Assembly: GCA_027600665.1 (NCBI GenBank)
Contig: JADGJL010000001.1
Location: 310,001-374,000, forward strand
Direction: 5' to 3'
Source of the DNA: Irineochytrium annulatum
Lineage: Eukaryota; Chytridiomycota; Chytridiomycetes; Chytridiales; Chytridiaceae
DNA length: 64,000 bases
Positions within the stretch are counted from its first letter, which is position 1. Every line of letters begins with the position of its first letter. Under the pieces are notes generated by a model. It saw nothing but the letters and a program-made list of their open reading frames with translations. It made no database searches and was not told where the DNA came from. Positions 1 through 9,276 of this stretch are shown here, one piece after another. Made by a program: the position numbers and the translations under genes.

Positions 1-763
1 GCTCCTCTCTTACTTCTTGCAAGCCAGGATGGAAAATAGGTGAGTATACCGTATGCACTTCATCATGCAAGTAGATCGACATAAAACAATACTCTTTGTC
101 TGATTGATTCTCATAAAGATCGCTAATAATTTCTTTTAAGGCTAGAATGAGTTCCTCTTTTACCGTTTCTCTGAGTATTAAGACTTCCTCATATGGCATC
201 CTTACATAGATAACACCTTTGGTCCCATCTAACACTCGCAGTAGATTGCCTTGCTCATCATATTCGAAATAGGTTCGAAGAAGATGATTAAAATAAGCAT
301 TATTTTCATATTGAGGTTGATATATTTGAACCAAAATGGTCCCCTCATAGATATAGTCTTCAACCACTAATTTATCGAATCGAGGGAAATATTCCACAGA
401 CCGATCGATCAATCCATCTTGCAACAAGTACTCTTTGATGGAATCCAAAATTCCATTGACATACGTTCTGGTAGTTTTTTTATTTTCTTCATATGCAGTA
501 TAAGCATACCCTTCAATTAAATCATCACAAGCCGAGATCCTGATGTTGTCATGCTTATCAAACCCATAATATGTATTCGTCTCTTTATCTGAAATATCTC
601 CAGAGATTTCACCTTGGCGTTCAAACCAATATGGAGAAATGTCATAACGCTTGCTGGTGGTATATTCTCTTCTATGTAGCGATGCTTCAGCCTCTTCCTT
701 GAAAAATGTATAATTCTCTTGGGCATTTTGACTAAGCTTTGCATAATATTCTTTGTCTATCAT
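1..763 (-). CDS. hypothetical protein, 3' end cut by window edge
   Basis: The minus strand is open from an ATG at 763 to the left edge of the window, so at least 254 codons are present and the C-terminus is outside. A strong GGAGGAGT ribosome binding site lies about ten bases upstream of the ATG. The product is acidic and rich in Tyr, Asp and Glu, with no signal peptide and no membrane segment. It starts MIDKEYYAKLSQNAQENY. I do not recognise a family. Its style (soluble, acidic, many aromatic residues) resembles proteins found in toxin/immunity islands, but that is only an impression. The shorter open frames inside this stretch are shadows. Confidence 0.7.
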   Translation of the reverse strand, partial: MIDKEYYAKLSQNAQENYTFFKEEAEASLHRREYTTSKRYDISPYWFERQGEISGDISDKETNTYYGFDKHDNIRISACDDLIEGYAYTAYEENKKTTRTYVNGILDSIKEYLLQDGLIDRSVEYFPRFDKLVVEDYIYEGTILVQIYQPQYENNAYFNHLLRTYFEYDEQGNLLRVLDGTKGVIYVRMPYEEVLILRETVKEELILALKEIISDLYENQSDKEYCFMSIYLHDEVHTVYSPIFHPGLQEVREE

Positions 764-897
764 AATTTTTTACTCCTCCGTGTCAACTGTCTATGTCTTT
801 CTAAATCGCCTGTAATTGCCTGTGCTCGTCTCTTATCAAGTCTCATTCAAAAGAAAAAGAGAGAATTTCTTCTCTCTTTTCACTTAAGTAAGACAAC

Positions 898-1197
898 TTA
901 GTAAGACAACCACCCATACGTACGATAATCATGAGGTACTGGACGATAAAATTCTTCATGAACCATGTTCTTTTTAAATTGTTTTCGAAAACTTCTTTGA
1001 GTGAGTCTTCGAATGTACTTAACCTCGTTATGATAATAATACTTGGTTTTTCTGTGATTTCGATACTCATTTAATTTCTTGATTCTGGGATCGAAATCTC
1101 TTTTTATTCTCTTCCATGGATCCAGGTCCTTGTCTAGCTGTTGCATTTCCCATACTTGCATTTCGTCGTTATCTTTGAACAATAAGATCCCCGGCAC
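898..1197 (-). CDS. small basic protein ending in a YGWLSY motif
   Basis: A 99-codon frame opening with GTG at 1197. An in-frame ATG at codon 13 (MQVWEMQQLDK) is an alternative start, and neither has a strong ribosome binding site. The product is very rich in Lys, Arg and Tyr (DPWKRIKRDFDP, RNHRKTKYYYHNEVKYIRR) and ends in HDYRTYGWLSY. I associate this ending with short uncharacterised Bacillus/Paenibacillus proteins, often near mobile or phage-derived genes. No catalytic motif is visible. The charge suggests nucleic-acid binding, which is an inference only. Confidence 0.5.
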   Translation of the reverse strand: MPGILLFKDNDEMQVWEMQQLDKDLDPWKRIKRDFDPRIKKLNEYRNHRKTKYYYHNEVKYIRRLTQRSFRKQFKKNMVHEEFYRPVPHDYRTYGWLSY

Positions 1198-1441
1198 GGA
1201 CTTTAGATTTACCTAGAATAAGGTATGAGTAGTAACGTACCTAGAGGTCTATAACATATGGAGGTAGCAAAACGATTAACCTCGCTTCCATCAATAGATT
1301 GGTACTATATTACAACAAATTAATAGGATTGAAAATATTTACACAAAAAGAAGCCACCTCCCTGGCCTTCCCCAGTTCAGTGACTCCCTTTTCATAATAA
1401 ATTCATTTAAGTTAAGCAATACATGTTTACATTTACGTTCC

Positions 1442-2314
1442 CTACTCCTTAACAGCACCAACCACAATTCCCGTTACAAAGTACCGTTGCAGGAACGGAT
1501 ACACGAGCAGGATCGGAAGTGCACTGATAAAGATCTGCGAAGCCCGAATGGTCCGTTGGGACAGGTTCTTCACCGCTTCCGGATCAAGCTTCGACATGTC
1601 GGCCTGCACGATGATCGTCTGCATGAATGTCGCGAGTGGCAGCTTTTCCGCATCACGGATGTAGATGATCCCATCAAAGTATGCGTTCCAATGCCCAACC
1701 ATCATGAACAGTGAAACCGTAGCAATAACAGGTACGGAGACCGGCAGATAGATTTTGATAAACGTCTGCAAGTGACCTGCCCCATCGATAAATGCAGCTT
1801 CCTCCAGATCCTTTGGAACGGTACGGAAGAAATTCAGCAACAGAATGATGTTGAACACCGCAACCAATCCCGGCAGGATCAAGGCCAGCAATGTGTTCAT
1901 CAGACCCAGCTTCAGAATCAGGATATACCCCGGAATGAGGCCACCGCTGAACAGCATCGTGATGACAAAATACCACAGATAGATGTTACGTGCGCGGAAC
2001 ACCCGCGTCTCTTTGGAGAGTGCATAGGCTGCAATCGTATTGACGATTAACGCAAGTCCTGTACCCAGTACCGTCCGCTCCACGGATACCCACAAGGAGG
2101 AGAGGAAGTTGGTATTGGCAAATGTTTTTGCATACGCCTCCAATGTAAATCCAATCGGCCAGAACGTGACGAGACCAGCATTCGCAGGTGCAGATGCGCT
2201 AAGAGATACCATGAGCAAGTGATACAAAGGCAGCAAGCAGAGCAGTGAAAGCAGGGTCAGTAACACATTGTTGAATATGCTGAATATGCGGTAAGGCATC
2301 GTTTTATGATACAT
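1442..2314 (-). CDS. carbohydrate ABC transporter permease, LplC/YtcP type
   Basis: A 290-residue inner-membrane permease of the MalG superfamily, in the LplC/YtcP branch that handles oligosaccharides in Paenibacillus and Bacillus. Hydrophobic segments run from about residue 10 (FSIFNNVLLTLLSLLCLLPLYHLL) to the C-terminus. The cytoplasmic EAA loop that contacts the ATPase is visible (LEEAAFIDGAGHLQTFIKIYLP). A GAGGAGG site lies 7 bases before the ATG. It follows the partner permease by 16 bases, so the two are cotranscribed. No ATPase is encoded here, which is usual for this family because a shared MsmX-like ATPase is recruited. The substrate cannot be read from sequence. Confidence 0.93.
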   Translation of the reverse strand: MYHKTMPYRIFSIFNNVLLTLLSLLCLLPLYHLLMVSLSASAPANAGLVTFWPIGFTLEAYAKTFANTNFLSSLWVSVERTVLGTGLALIVNTIAAYALSKETRVFRARNIYLWYFVITMLFSGGLIPGYILILKLGLMNTLLALILPGLVAVFNIILLLNFFRTVPKDLEEAAFIDGAGHLQTFIKIYLPVSVPVIATVSLFMMVGHWNAYFDGIIYIRDAEKLPLATFMQTIIVQADMSKLDPEAVKNLSQRTIRASQIFISALPILLVYPFLQRYFVTGIVVGAVKE

Positions 2315-2330
2315 TCGTTCGTCCTCCTCT

Positions 2331-3293
2331 CTAGAAAATTCGGTATCCGGCGAATCGGTAAGCCAGTCGGTACGAGATCACAATCAGGATCAGGCTGATG
2401 ACCGATTTGAACAGATTCACAGCGGTAGCGAAACTGAACTGCCCACTAAGCAGACCTTCTCTATACACAAACGTATCGATAATATCGCCTTGTTGGTAAA
2501 TTAATGGACTATATAAGTTAAAGATCTGGTCAAAGTTGGCGTTAAGCACATTCCCCAGTGCCAAGGTTGCAATGACGATCCCAATCGGAATAAGAGCCGG
2601 GATGGTAATATACATCGTTTGCTTCCAGCGTCCTGCGCCGTCCACCTCAGCCGCTTCATACAGAGCCGGGTTAATGCCGGACAATGCCGCGAGGAAGATG
2701 ATCGTGTTGAATCCAAACTCTTTCCAGACGTCACTCGCAATAATCGTGAATCGGAACCAGCTGCCATCCCCCAGGAAGAAGATCGGCTTGATACCGAATA
2801 CCGAAACCAGGAACTGATTGACAATACCCGTCTGGGCCAAAATGTCGATCAGGATACCGGATAACGTTACCCAAGACAGAAAGTGTGGCAGATACACGAG
2901 CGTTTGAATCGTTCTTTTCAGCGCCATCTTCCGTACCTCGTTGAGCAATAAGGCGAAGACAAACGGAATGATTAGATTCATGACAATCTTCGTACAGGCA
3001 AAAAATAGCGTGTTCCACGTAATTTGCAGGAAGTAATCATTTTCCCACATGTACCTGAAGTGCTTTAGCCCTACCCATTCGGAATTGAAAAATCCCAGTG
3101 CAGGTTTATAATCTTGAAATGCCATCAAAATCCCGGACATCGGAATGTATGAAAATATAAAGACCATAATGGCCGCCGGTAACACCATGAAGTGCAGAAT
3201 CCATGGCTGTTTATAGCGTTTTTTTCTCTTTTTTTCCAGCTTGTTCCCAACGTTTGCCTGCGGGACCCGCTTACCCTCCAATTTAGCCTCCAT
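2331..3293 (-). CDS. carbohydrate ABC transporter permease, LplB type
   Basis: A 320-residue partner permease of the LplB/MalF type. A basic N-terminal tail of about 35 residues (KLEKKRKKRYKQPW) precedes the first membrane segment. The EAA loop reads YEAAEVDGAGRWKQTMYITIPAL. An AGGAG site lies about 9 bases upstream of the ATG. It is first in a two-permease operon and diverges from the YesM-type kinase gene at 3463. The 170-base gap between them should hold both promoters. With the lipoprotein at 7494 it completes a typical module: two permeases, two-component system and binding protein. Confidence 0.93.
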   Translation of the reverse strand: MEAKLEGKRVPQANVGNKLEKKRKKRYKQPWILHFMVLPAAIMVFIFSYIPMSGILMAFQDYKPALGFFNSEWVGLKHFRYMWENDYFLQITWNTLFFACTKIVMNLIIPFVFALLLNEVRKMALKRTIQTLVYLPHFLSWVTLSGILIDILAQTGIVNQFLVSVFGIKPIFFLGDGSWFRFTIIASDVWKEFGFNTIIFLAALSGINPALYEAAEVDGAGRWKQTMYITIPALIPIGIVIATLALGNVLNANFDQIFNLYSPLIYQQGDIIDTFVYREGLLSGQFSFATAVNLFKSVISLILIVISYRLAYRFAGYRIF

Positions 3294-3462
3294 AGCACTG
3301 CTCCTGTTCCCAAAAAAAGTTTTTGTGTGTGATGGGGTTCTCTGATATAAATAGTATCAAGCCATACTGAGGTCTGCTATATAACATTGTTAGGCTTGAT
3401 AGTGTTTTGTTAGGGCCATCCTAGAAGAAGTTGTTTACACACGAATTAGAAGGAGACTTTTT

Positions 3463-5268
3463 ATGTATATATGGAAGCGCTTCATGCCTTTTCAAAATAA
3501 AACCAGATCCCGATTCAGTCTGTTTGCCAAAATAAACCTGTTAATTGTGGTCTTATTCATCCCCATTCTGATCATGTACACCTACTCGAACAACGTCACC
3601 TATGATGTCGTCAGCAAAGAATTGCAGATCTCCAACACGAAACAGCTCACGTTTCTGCCCAGTCAGATCGACTCCCGTATTAATCAGATGATGGATTTCA
3701 GCCTGATTCTCTCTCGTGATCCGAATGTCAGAGCCTTCAACGGCCTGAACATGTGGGATGATCGATATGACCGGATGCAGACCCGTTATGTGATTCAGGA
3801 GAAGATGACGCTTCAGACGAGCGTTACCGATATATGGCCTACCCGATATGCGGTGTATTCACAGCAGAATGAGGATGTCATCGCCAACTACAACCGAACT
3901 ACAGGATATGATGAGGCGTATTTGAAAAAAAATATGAGCGGACAATGGACCTATGGGGACCAAAGTGCCGAATCACAAGATGAGATGAAATCCTTCTACT
4001 GGTTCTTTACGGACTCCCTTGCCCAACCAGGAATGCTCACGGGAAGCAATCTGGTGATTGAAGCCAGCTTCAGCTATGAGAATATTCAGAATATGCTGGA
4101 TACGTATAAAGCAGGCGGACAAGGCGATCCTTTCTTATATCACAAAGGAAATGCACCCATTCTGAATCGCAGCGCGGACAAGCAGTTATCCGCAGCACTT
4201 ACTCAGTATCTGGATACGCACTCGCCAGAGGATACCACACAGGACGTGGTCGAACTAAACGGAAAGAAATATCTGGTTAGCTCCGTGAAGTCCACCTATC
4301 TGGATTGGCATCTGGTTGATGTCATCCCGCTGTATCAGATTTTGAAACCCATCTCGCTCAGTCAGAATCTGTTCTACACCAGTATGATTTTGCTACTCGT
4401 TGTGGGCATCTCCGCTTCCATCCTGCTGTACCGGAATGTCCAGTATCCGATCAAACAGCTGATCAAAGGCTTACGCCGCGTAGAGCAGGGCGATTATTCC
4501 GTTCGACTGCATAGCAAAAACCAGAATGAATTCTCATTCCTGTTCCGAAGATTCAACGATATGTCCCATCAGATTCAGGATCTGATCGAGAATGTGTTCC
4601 ATGAGAAGATTAGAGCTAGGGAAGCTACCCTGAAGCAATTACAAGCACAGATCAATCCGCATTTCCTATATAATTGTCTTGGTTATATCATCAACATGGC
4701 CCAGATGAAGGACGAGCAAGCCGTGGTCTCCATGGCGCATAACCTAAGTGCGTATTATCGTTATACCACCCGTATGGAAAAGGAGACATCTTCGCTTCAG
4801 GAAGAGATCCAGCTGCTGATCAACTATCTGGACATTCAAAAGCTGCGCAATGGCCGGATTGAATATCACATTGATATCCCTGAGGATATGCTTGCCCAAT
4901 CGGTACCGCGATTAATGCTTCAGCCGATGGTCGAGAATTCCGTGATACATGGTGTGGCGAAGTCCTATTCATCCGGGGAAATCCGAATTACCGGGGAGCG
5001 CAAGAATGGTTTTGGCAGAATATACATCGACGACGATGGCCCAGGCCTAAGCCCGGAACAGTACGAAGCGCTGAACTTGAAGATGCAGGAACCGTTACAG
5101 GAAGAAATGGGCTGCGGCCTTTGGAATACGAATCAAAGAATCATGCACACATTCGGAAGCCATTCCTACCTCCTATTCGGCCCATCCCCACTTGGCGGAT
5201 TCCGAACCGAAATCATCTGGGAGATATCAAAAGAGGATACAGAGCACGGAGATGCTTCTAAGAGTTAA
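3463..5268 (+). CDS. sensor histidine kinase, YesM family
   Basis: A 601-residue membrane sensor kinase. Membrane segments lie near residues 23-42 and 305-325, with an extracellular Cache-like region between them, then a HAMP segment (YPIKQLIKGLRRVEQGDYSVRL). The phospho-acceptor motif QAQINPHFLYN marks the His_kinase/YesM class. The ATP-binding N box is LQPMVENSVIHG and the G box is DDDGPGLSP. The start has an AGAAGGAGA site. It probably senses an extracellular sugar or binding-protein state and phosphorylates the AraC-type regulator encoded next. The 235-base gap to that gene contains a hairpin repeat. Confidence 0.94.
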   Translation: MYIWKRFMPFQNKTRSRFSLFAKINLLIVVLFIPILIMYTYSNNVTYDVVSKELQISNTKQLTFLPSQIDSRINQMMDFSLILSRDPNVRAFNGLNMWDDRYDRMQTRYVIQEKMTLQTSVTDIWPTRYAVYSQQNEDVIANYNRTTGYDEAYLKKNMSGQWTYGDQSAESQDEMKSFYWFFTDSLAQPGMLTGSNLVIEASFSYENIQNMLDTYKAGGQGDPFLYHKGNAPILNRSADKQLSAALTQYLDTHSPEDTTQDVVELNGKKYLVSSVKSTYLDWHLVDVIPLYQILKPISLSQNLFYTSMILLLVVGISASILLYRNVQYPIKQLIKGLRRVEQGDYSVRLHSKNQNEFSFLFRRFNDMSHQIQDLIENVFHEKIRAREATLKQLQAQINPHFLYNCLGYIINMAQMKDEQAVVSMAHNLSAYYRYTTRMEKETSSLQEEIQLLINYLDIQKLRNGRIEYHIDIPEDMLAQSVPRLMLQPMVENSVIHGVAKSYSSGEIRITGERKNGFGRIYIDDDGPGLSPEQYEALNLKMQEPLQEEMGCGLWNTNQRIMHTFGSHSYLLFGPSPLGGFRTEIIWEISKEDTEHGDASKS

Positions 5269-5374
5269 AGTTAATACAAAAAAAATAAATTGACGATTTA
5301 ATTTTGAACAAGATCATGTACACGATAACGTAGAGGACAGAAAAAACCTGAAGAAACGGAGTGCTCGCCTTTAT

Positions 5375-5417
5375 CCCCAGATTTACACGTTTAAAAATTC
5401 AATCAATAAATCTGGGG
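5375..5417 (+). repeat. hairpin repeat in the kinase-regulator gap
   Basis: Inverted repeat of 10 bases (CCCCAGATTT at 5375-5384 and AAATCTGGGG at 5408-5417) with a 23-base AT-rich loop. It is flanked by GAGTGCTCGCCTTTATC on the left and GGTAACAGCGATCGGAAGGTTATT on the right. It is not followed by a clean T-run, so I prefer a dispersed chromosomal repeat or mRNA processing site over an intrinsic terminator. I have the impression that the GAAACGGAGTGCTCGCC flank recurs in Paenibacillus genomes, but this is memory, not a search. Confidence 0.5.
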
Positions 5418-5502
5418 GTAACAGCGATCGGAAGGTTATTCTGTCATCGGAGTGGCAAGTGTACATATGTCTGCGTTCAACCACCAAGGAGACAATACAA
5501 AC

Positions 5503-7113
5503 ATGCAAATGATGATCGTAGACGATGAAGCACACTGGGTCGATAACCTGTCCATGACTAAACCCTGGCATACACTCGGGATCGAACAGGTGCATAAAGC
5601 ATACTCGGCACACGAAGCACTGCAAATGATCGACACCCACCCCATCGATATCGTGATCTCGGACATCCAGATGCCTGAAATGACAGGCATAGAACTGATC
5701 GAACGCATCCGCATCCGGGACAAAAAAATAAAATGCATCCTGTTATCCGGGTATTCCGAATTCGATTACGCCAAAAAAGCCATCCAGTTCGAAGCCGTAG
5801 ACTATTTGTTGAAGCCGCCCACTGACGATGAACTAATGGGTGCTGTGCAAAAGGCCATAGATCAATTGAACAACGAATGGGAACTGGTCAGCTCACTGAC
5901 ACGGACCCAGTTTACGTTGCGAGAGAATCTCCCCCATTTGCGAGGAAGACTGCTCCTTGGAGCTTTGCAGGGACAACGAATCGCCGCTACCGAATGGGAG
6001 CGGAAACTCGCCAATTATGATCTCCCTTTTCACACCGGGGATGCCGCGTTAATGTTGGTACGGTTGGAAGAAGAATTCGGACACTATGACAGCAATGATC
6101 AGACCCTGATCGAATATGCGATCATCAATATGGCGGAAGAGATCATGGGTGAGTTTATGGAAGTGTGGGGCGTCAAGGAGGAGCACGGATATCTGGTGTT
6201 TTTGCTTCAGTTGAAAGAACGGAAAGGCGATATTGGCAAAGAAACCATGCTGGAGAAGTTATCGATTCAGCTTCAATCCAAAGTAAAACAGTTTCTGAAA
6301 GGCTCCCTCTCCATCGTTATCACCGAGTGGTTCACCTTCCCGGAACAGATTTACGATCGCTTCCGTCAGGCTTCCGCCTATTTCCGGCAGATCGTTGGGG
6401 ACGAACGCGAATTCGTCATGCGCGTGAGCGATGTTGAGACACCTGGGGCGCAAGGCCCCTTGGATGTCCTTTACACCCCGCCCACCTTCATTAGTCTGTT
6501 GGAAAGCGGACAGTGGGAAGCCGCCGAAGAGAAAATCCTTGCGGTCTGCGCAGAACTGGATGAGAAATGGTCGGAATCATGGGAGCATTGCATGGAGGCT
6601 GGTTTTCTCATTACCGCTTCATTCACTAATATTGCTCACCGAAACAAGCTGACCCTGACCACTTTAATGGGAAATGATGTTGAGGATTTGCAAAGCGGCG
6701 AAGTTTTCGCTACCATCAGCAAACTGCGGAAATGGTCACTCAGCGTGCTCGGCAAACTCAAGGAAGGCACGTCCAACGAGATCAAGGACATTCGTTCGGA
6801 TTATGTGAAGAAGATTCAGGATTTTACAGATAAAAACCTGCATCTCGATGTATCTTTGCGTGTGCTCGCAGATCATGTCAATCTGCACCCGACGCATCTG
6901 TCCAAAATCTATAAGATCGAAACGGGCGAAGGCATCAGTGATTACATCTCGCGCCTGCGTATGGATCGGGCCTGTCACAAGCTCGTGACGACCACCAAAA
7001 AAGTATATGAAATCAGCATGGAGATTGGTTATATGGACCCGGCTTATTTTATCAAAGTGTTCAAGCGTCAGTTCGGCGTTACGCCGCAGGAATACAGAGA
7101 CCAGCATAAATAA
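5503..7113 (+). CDS. response regulator with AraC-type DNA-binding domain, YesN family
   Basis: A 536-residue two-component regulator. An N-terminal receiver domain (MQMMIVDDEAHWVDNL, with acceptor Asp in DIVISDIQMPEMTG and conserved Lys in DYLLKPP) is followed by a long linker of about 300 residues. The C-terminus has two AraC helix-turn-helices (LADHVNLHPTHLSKIYK; GYMDPAYFIKVFKRQFGVTPQEYR). The frame is open from 5452, but I place the start at the ATG at 5503 because the receiver fold begins there and AAGGAGA lies upstream. It is probably phosphorylated by the preceding kinase and activates the neighbouring binding-protein and permease genes. Confidence 0.94.
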   Translation: MQMMIVDDEAHWVDNLSMTKPWHTLGIEQVHKAYSAHEALQMIDTHPIDIVISDIQMPEMTGIELIERIRIRDKKIKCILLSGYSEFDYAKKAIQFEAVDYLLKPPTDDELMGAVQKAIDQLNNEWELVSSLTRTQFTLRENLPHLRGRLLLGALQGQRIAATEWERKLANYDLPFHTGDAALMLVRLEEEFGHYDSNDQTLIEYAIINMAEEIMGEFMEVWGVKEEHGYLVFLLQLKERKGDIGKETMLEKLSIQLQSKVKQFLKGSLSIVITEWFTFPEQIYDRFRQASAYFRQIVGDEREFVMRVSDVETPGAQGPLDVLYTPPTFISLLESGQWEAAEEKILAVCAELDEKWSESWEHCMEAGFLITASFTNIAHRNKLTLTTLMGNDVEDLQSGEVFATISKLRKWSLSVLGKLKEGTSNEIKDIRSDYVKKIQDFTDKNLHLDVSLRVLADHVNLHPTHLSKIYKIETGEGISDYISRLRMDRACHKLVTTTKKVYEISMEIGYMDPAYFIKVFKRQFGVTPQEYRDQHK

Positions 7114-7247
7114 CATGACTGAAAACCGAATTTTTTGAACTTCATTTGCACATTCATTTGAACATTCACTAATAGAGTCCTATGGAAACTAACAAACTCA
7201 TATAGATGCCCTCCCACCCAAATTGGTACAGTTACATTGTAGAGGTT

Positions 7248-7453
7248 GTTCAAAAAGTCCGCTTTTGATTACGAAGGATGCCTAGCGGCATCATCAGCAT
7301 CGAATATAGGATTCAGCCGAAATAAGCGGGAGGCTTACGAAGTATGTTTCCTTTGGAAACATTGTAGTTGCTCACGTAGCTCTATCTACGCTCCGCTACT
7401 CCATTTCTAGCTTCATCCCATCTTCTCGGTACTGAAAACCGGCCTTTTTGAAC
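7248..7453. repeat. 206-bp element with imperfect terminal inverted repeats
   Basis: A stretch between the regulator and lipoprotein genes starts GTTCAAAAAGTCCG and ends with the inverse of GTTCAAAAAGGCCGG, so the termini are near-perfect inverted repeats. The interior contains smaller self-complementary blocks (GTTTCC TTT GGAAAC, and a TAGCTCTATCTACG segment). It has no coding capacity. The form is that of a MITE or REP-like unit. Its right end lies only about 40 bases before the lipoprotein start codon, so it should be transcribed into that gene's leader. Confidence 0.65.
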
Positions 7454-7493
7454 ACGCATTTATAAAGATCATACACCGTAGGGGGATTGAACA

Positions 7494-9173
7494 ATGATCA
7501 AATTCAAAACATGGTGGTCACTGCTCATGGTTATCGCGCTCATCACGATCACTGCGTGCGGCAGTGGCGAGACAGCCAGTGACAATGGTACCGATAATAC
7601 GCCGGGAACTGTCGGCTCAGCTGAAGCAGAAGCTGCTTTTGCCAAAGGAAAATATGACCCACCGATCGAGTTCAGTTCGGTATTGATGCCGAAGAAATAC
7701 GTGCAAGGAGATACCAAAGAAAATAACGTGCACGATCGCTGGATGCTCGAAACGCTGGGTATGAAGCATAAAGATACTTGGTATCCGGCCAATGACGATC
7801 AATACAGACAAAAACTGCAACTGGCGATCGCCTCTGGCGAGAAGCTGCCTGATTTCGTCACTGTACCAACCAATGCGGTGCTGACCAATCAGCTGATCGA
7901 CTCCGGTCAATTCATCGCCATCGATGAGTTGTTCGACAAGTACGCGAGTCAGACCCTGAAAGATCACGCAGCAGCACATCCTGAACTGTGGTATCCGTTC
8001 ACCAAGGACGGCAAGAAATACAACATGCCGATCATGGAGTACACCGATAACGACGATACACTGCTCTGGCTCCGTGAAGACTGGATGGAGAAGCTGAACC
8101 TGGAAGCTCCGAAAACCATCGCAGACCTTGAGAACATCATGGACAAATTCAAAAACGAGAACCCGGACGGTCTGTCTCCAGACAAAGTATTCCCGCTGGC
8201 GATCTCGCTGAAAAATAACACCAACACTTGGATGGGTCAGCTCGACTGGTTGTTCGGTGCATACGGCACAATCGAGGAGCAATGGAACAAAGACGCAAAC
8301 GGCAATCTCGAGTACGGCTCCGTTAACCCGGGTGCCAAACAAGCTCTTGCCAAGCTGGCTGAATGGATGGATAAAGGTTATATTCACGCTGACTCCGCTC
8401 TGTGGGACGAAGGCAAATCCGCTGAAAGCTGGACAGCTGGCAAAGCAGGCATTCTGCCTGGCGCCAACTGGGTACCGGACTGGCCTGCACCTGACCTGCT
8501 GAAGAACGTACCTGGCTCGAAGTATAAAGCTTACCCTGTTCCAGCTGGCCCAGACGGCAAGATCGGTACGAAGTGGCAGAACTCTGGTGTCAACGCAAGT
8601 ATCATGATCAACAAGGATGCGAAGCATCCAGAAGCCATCTTCCTGTACTACAACTACTTGCTCGATAACCTTGCGAACCCGAAAGCGGGCAGTGAGTATG
8701 AATACGGCTTCGCCAAAGGTTACGACTGGGATATCATTGATGGACAACCGACCAGTGACAAAGAGAAGATCAAAGACTTCTCCAACGAATTCCCTTTCCT
8801 GACCGGCCCAGCACGTATCCCGGATCTGTACATGAAAACACTCGTGAAGCTGGCCAATGGCGAGAAGCCTGAGACACCTTACGAGAAACAAATGGCCGAA
8901 TTCCGTAAACCGGAAAACTGGTATGCTGGTAAAGTCGTTATGTCCCAGATCGACATCCGTAAACAAAACTATTTCACTGGCGCTGCAACACCAACTATGG
9001 TATCCAAATGGAACCTGCTCCGCCAGTCCGAGATGGAAACCTTCAACAAAATCATCTACGGCAATCTGCCAATTGATGCCTTTGACCAATTCGTCGCCAA
9101 CTGGAAATCCAATGGCGGAGATCAGATCACGCAAGAAGTGAATGATTGGTTTAAATCGGTAAGTGCGAAGTAA
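7494..9173 (+). CDS. LplA-type extracellular solute-binding lipoprotein
   Basis: A 559-residue lipoprotein. The signal peptide (KFKTWWSLLMVIALITITAC) ends in a lipobox with the lipidated Cys near residue 23. The body is a large type-1 extracellular sugar-binding fold, with the length (about 550) typical of LplA relatives. Motifs such as NMPIMEYTDNDDTLLWLREDW are characteristic. An AGGGGGATT site precedes the ATG. It would capture an oligosaccharide outside the membrane and deliver it to the permeases at 1442-3293. A strong hairpin follows the stop. Base composition matches the chromosomal backbone. Confidence 0.94.
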   Translation: MIKFKTWWSLLMVIALITITACGSGETASDNGTDNTPGTVGSAEAEAAFAKGKYDPPIEFSSVLMPKKYVQGDTKENNVHDRWMLETLGMKHKDTWYPANDDQYRQKLQLAIASGEKLPDFVTVPTNAVLTNQLIDSGQFIAIDELFDKYASQTLKDHAAAHPELWYPFTKDGKKYNMPIMEYTDNDDTLLWLREDWMEKLNLEAPKTIADLENIMDKFKNENPDGLSPDKVFPLAISLKNNTNTWMGQLDWLFGAYGTIEEQWNKDANGNLEYGSVNPGAKQALAKLAEWMDKGYIHADSALWDEGKSAESWTAGKAGILPGANWVPDWPAPDLLKNVPGSKYKAYPVPAGPDGKIGTKWQNSGVNASIMINKDAKHPEAIFLYYNYLLDNLANPKAGSEYEYGFAKGYDWDIIDGQPTSDKEKIKDFSNEFPFLTGPARIPDLYMKTLVKLANGEKPETPYEKQMAEFRKPENWYAGKVVMSQIDIRKQNYFTGAATPTMVSKWNLLRQSEMETFNKIIYGNLPIDAFDQFVANWKSNGGDQITQEVNDWFKSVSAK

Positions 9174-9205
9174 GAGTTGGATTTTGGAAAAGTAGAGCAT
9201 AAAAA

Positions 9206-9242
9206 CCCGAGCCGAAGCGAGTTATTTACGCTTCGGCTCGGG
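9206..9242 (-). terminator. bidirectional intrinsic terminator
   Basis: A 14-bp perfect stem, CCCGAGCCGAAGCG paired with CGCTTCGGCTCGGG, with a 9-base loop. On the minus strand it is followed by TTTTTATG, ending the gene at 9277-9600. On the plus strand the T-run is weak, but it can still end the lipoprotein transcript. It separates convergent genes. Confidence 0.85.
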
Positions 9243-9276
9243 AATTTAAGTGTAGATCAGGGTCGCTTCCCCTGAC

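Noticed and set aside
3472..3487. cre-like GGAAGCGCTTCA at the start of the sensor kinase gene
   Set aside because: It lies within codons 4-8 of the kinase and departs from the cre consensus at the outer positions. The palindrome is explained by coding sequence (WKRF).
7617..9200. 527-codon minus-strand open frame opposite the solute-binding lipoprotein gene
   Set aside because: A shadow of the strongly coding plus-strand frame. Its translation lacks domain-like pattern and it has no ribosome binding site.
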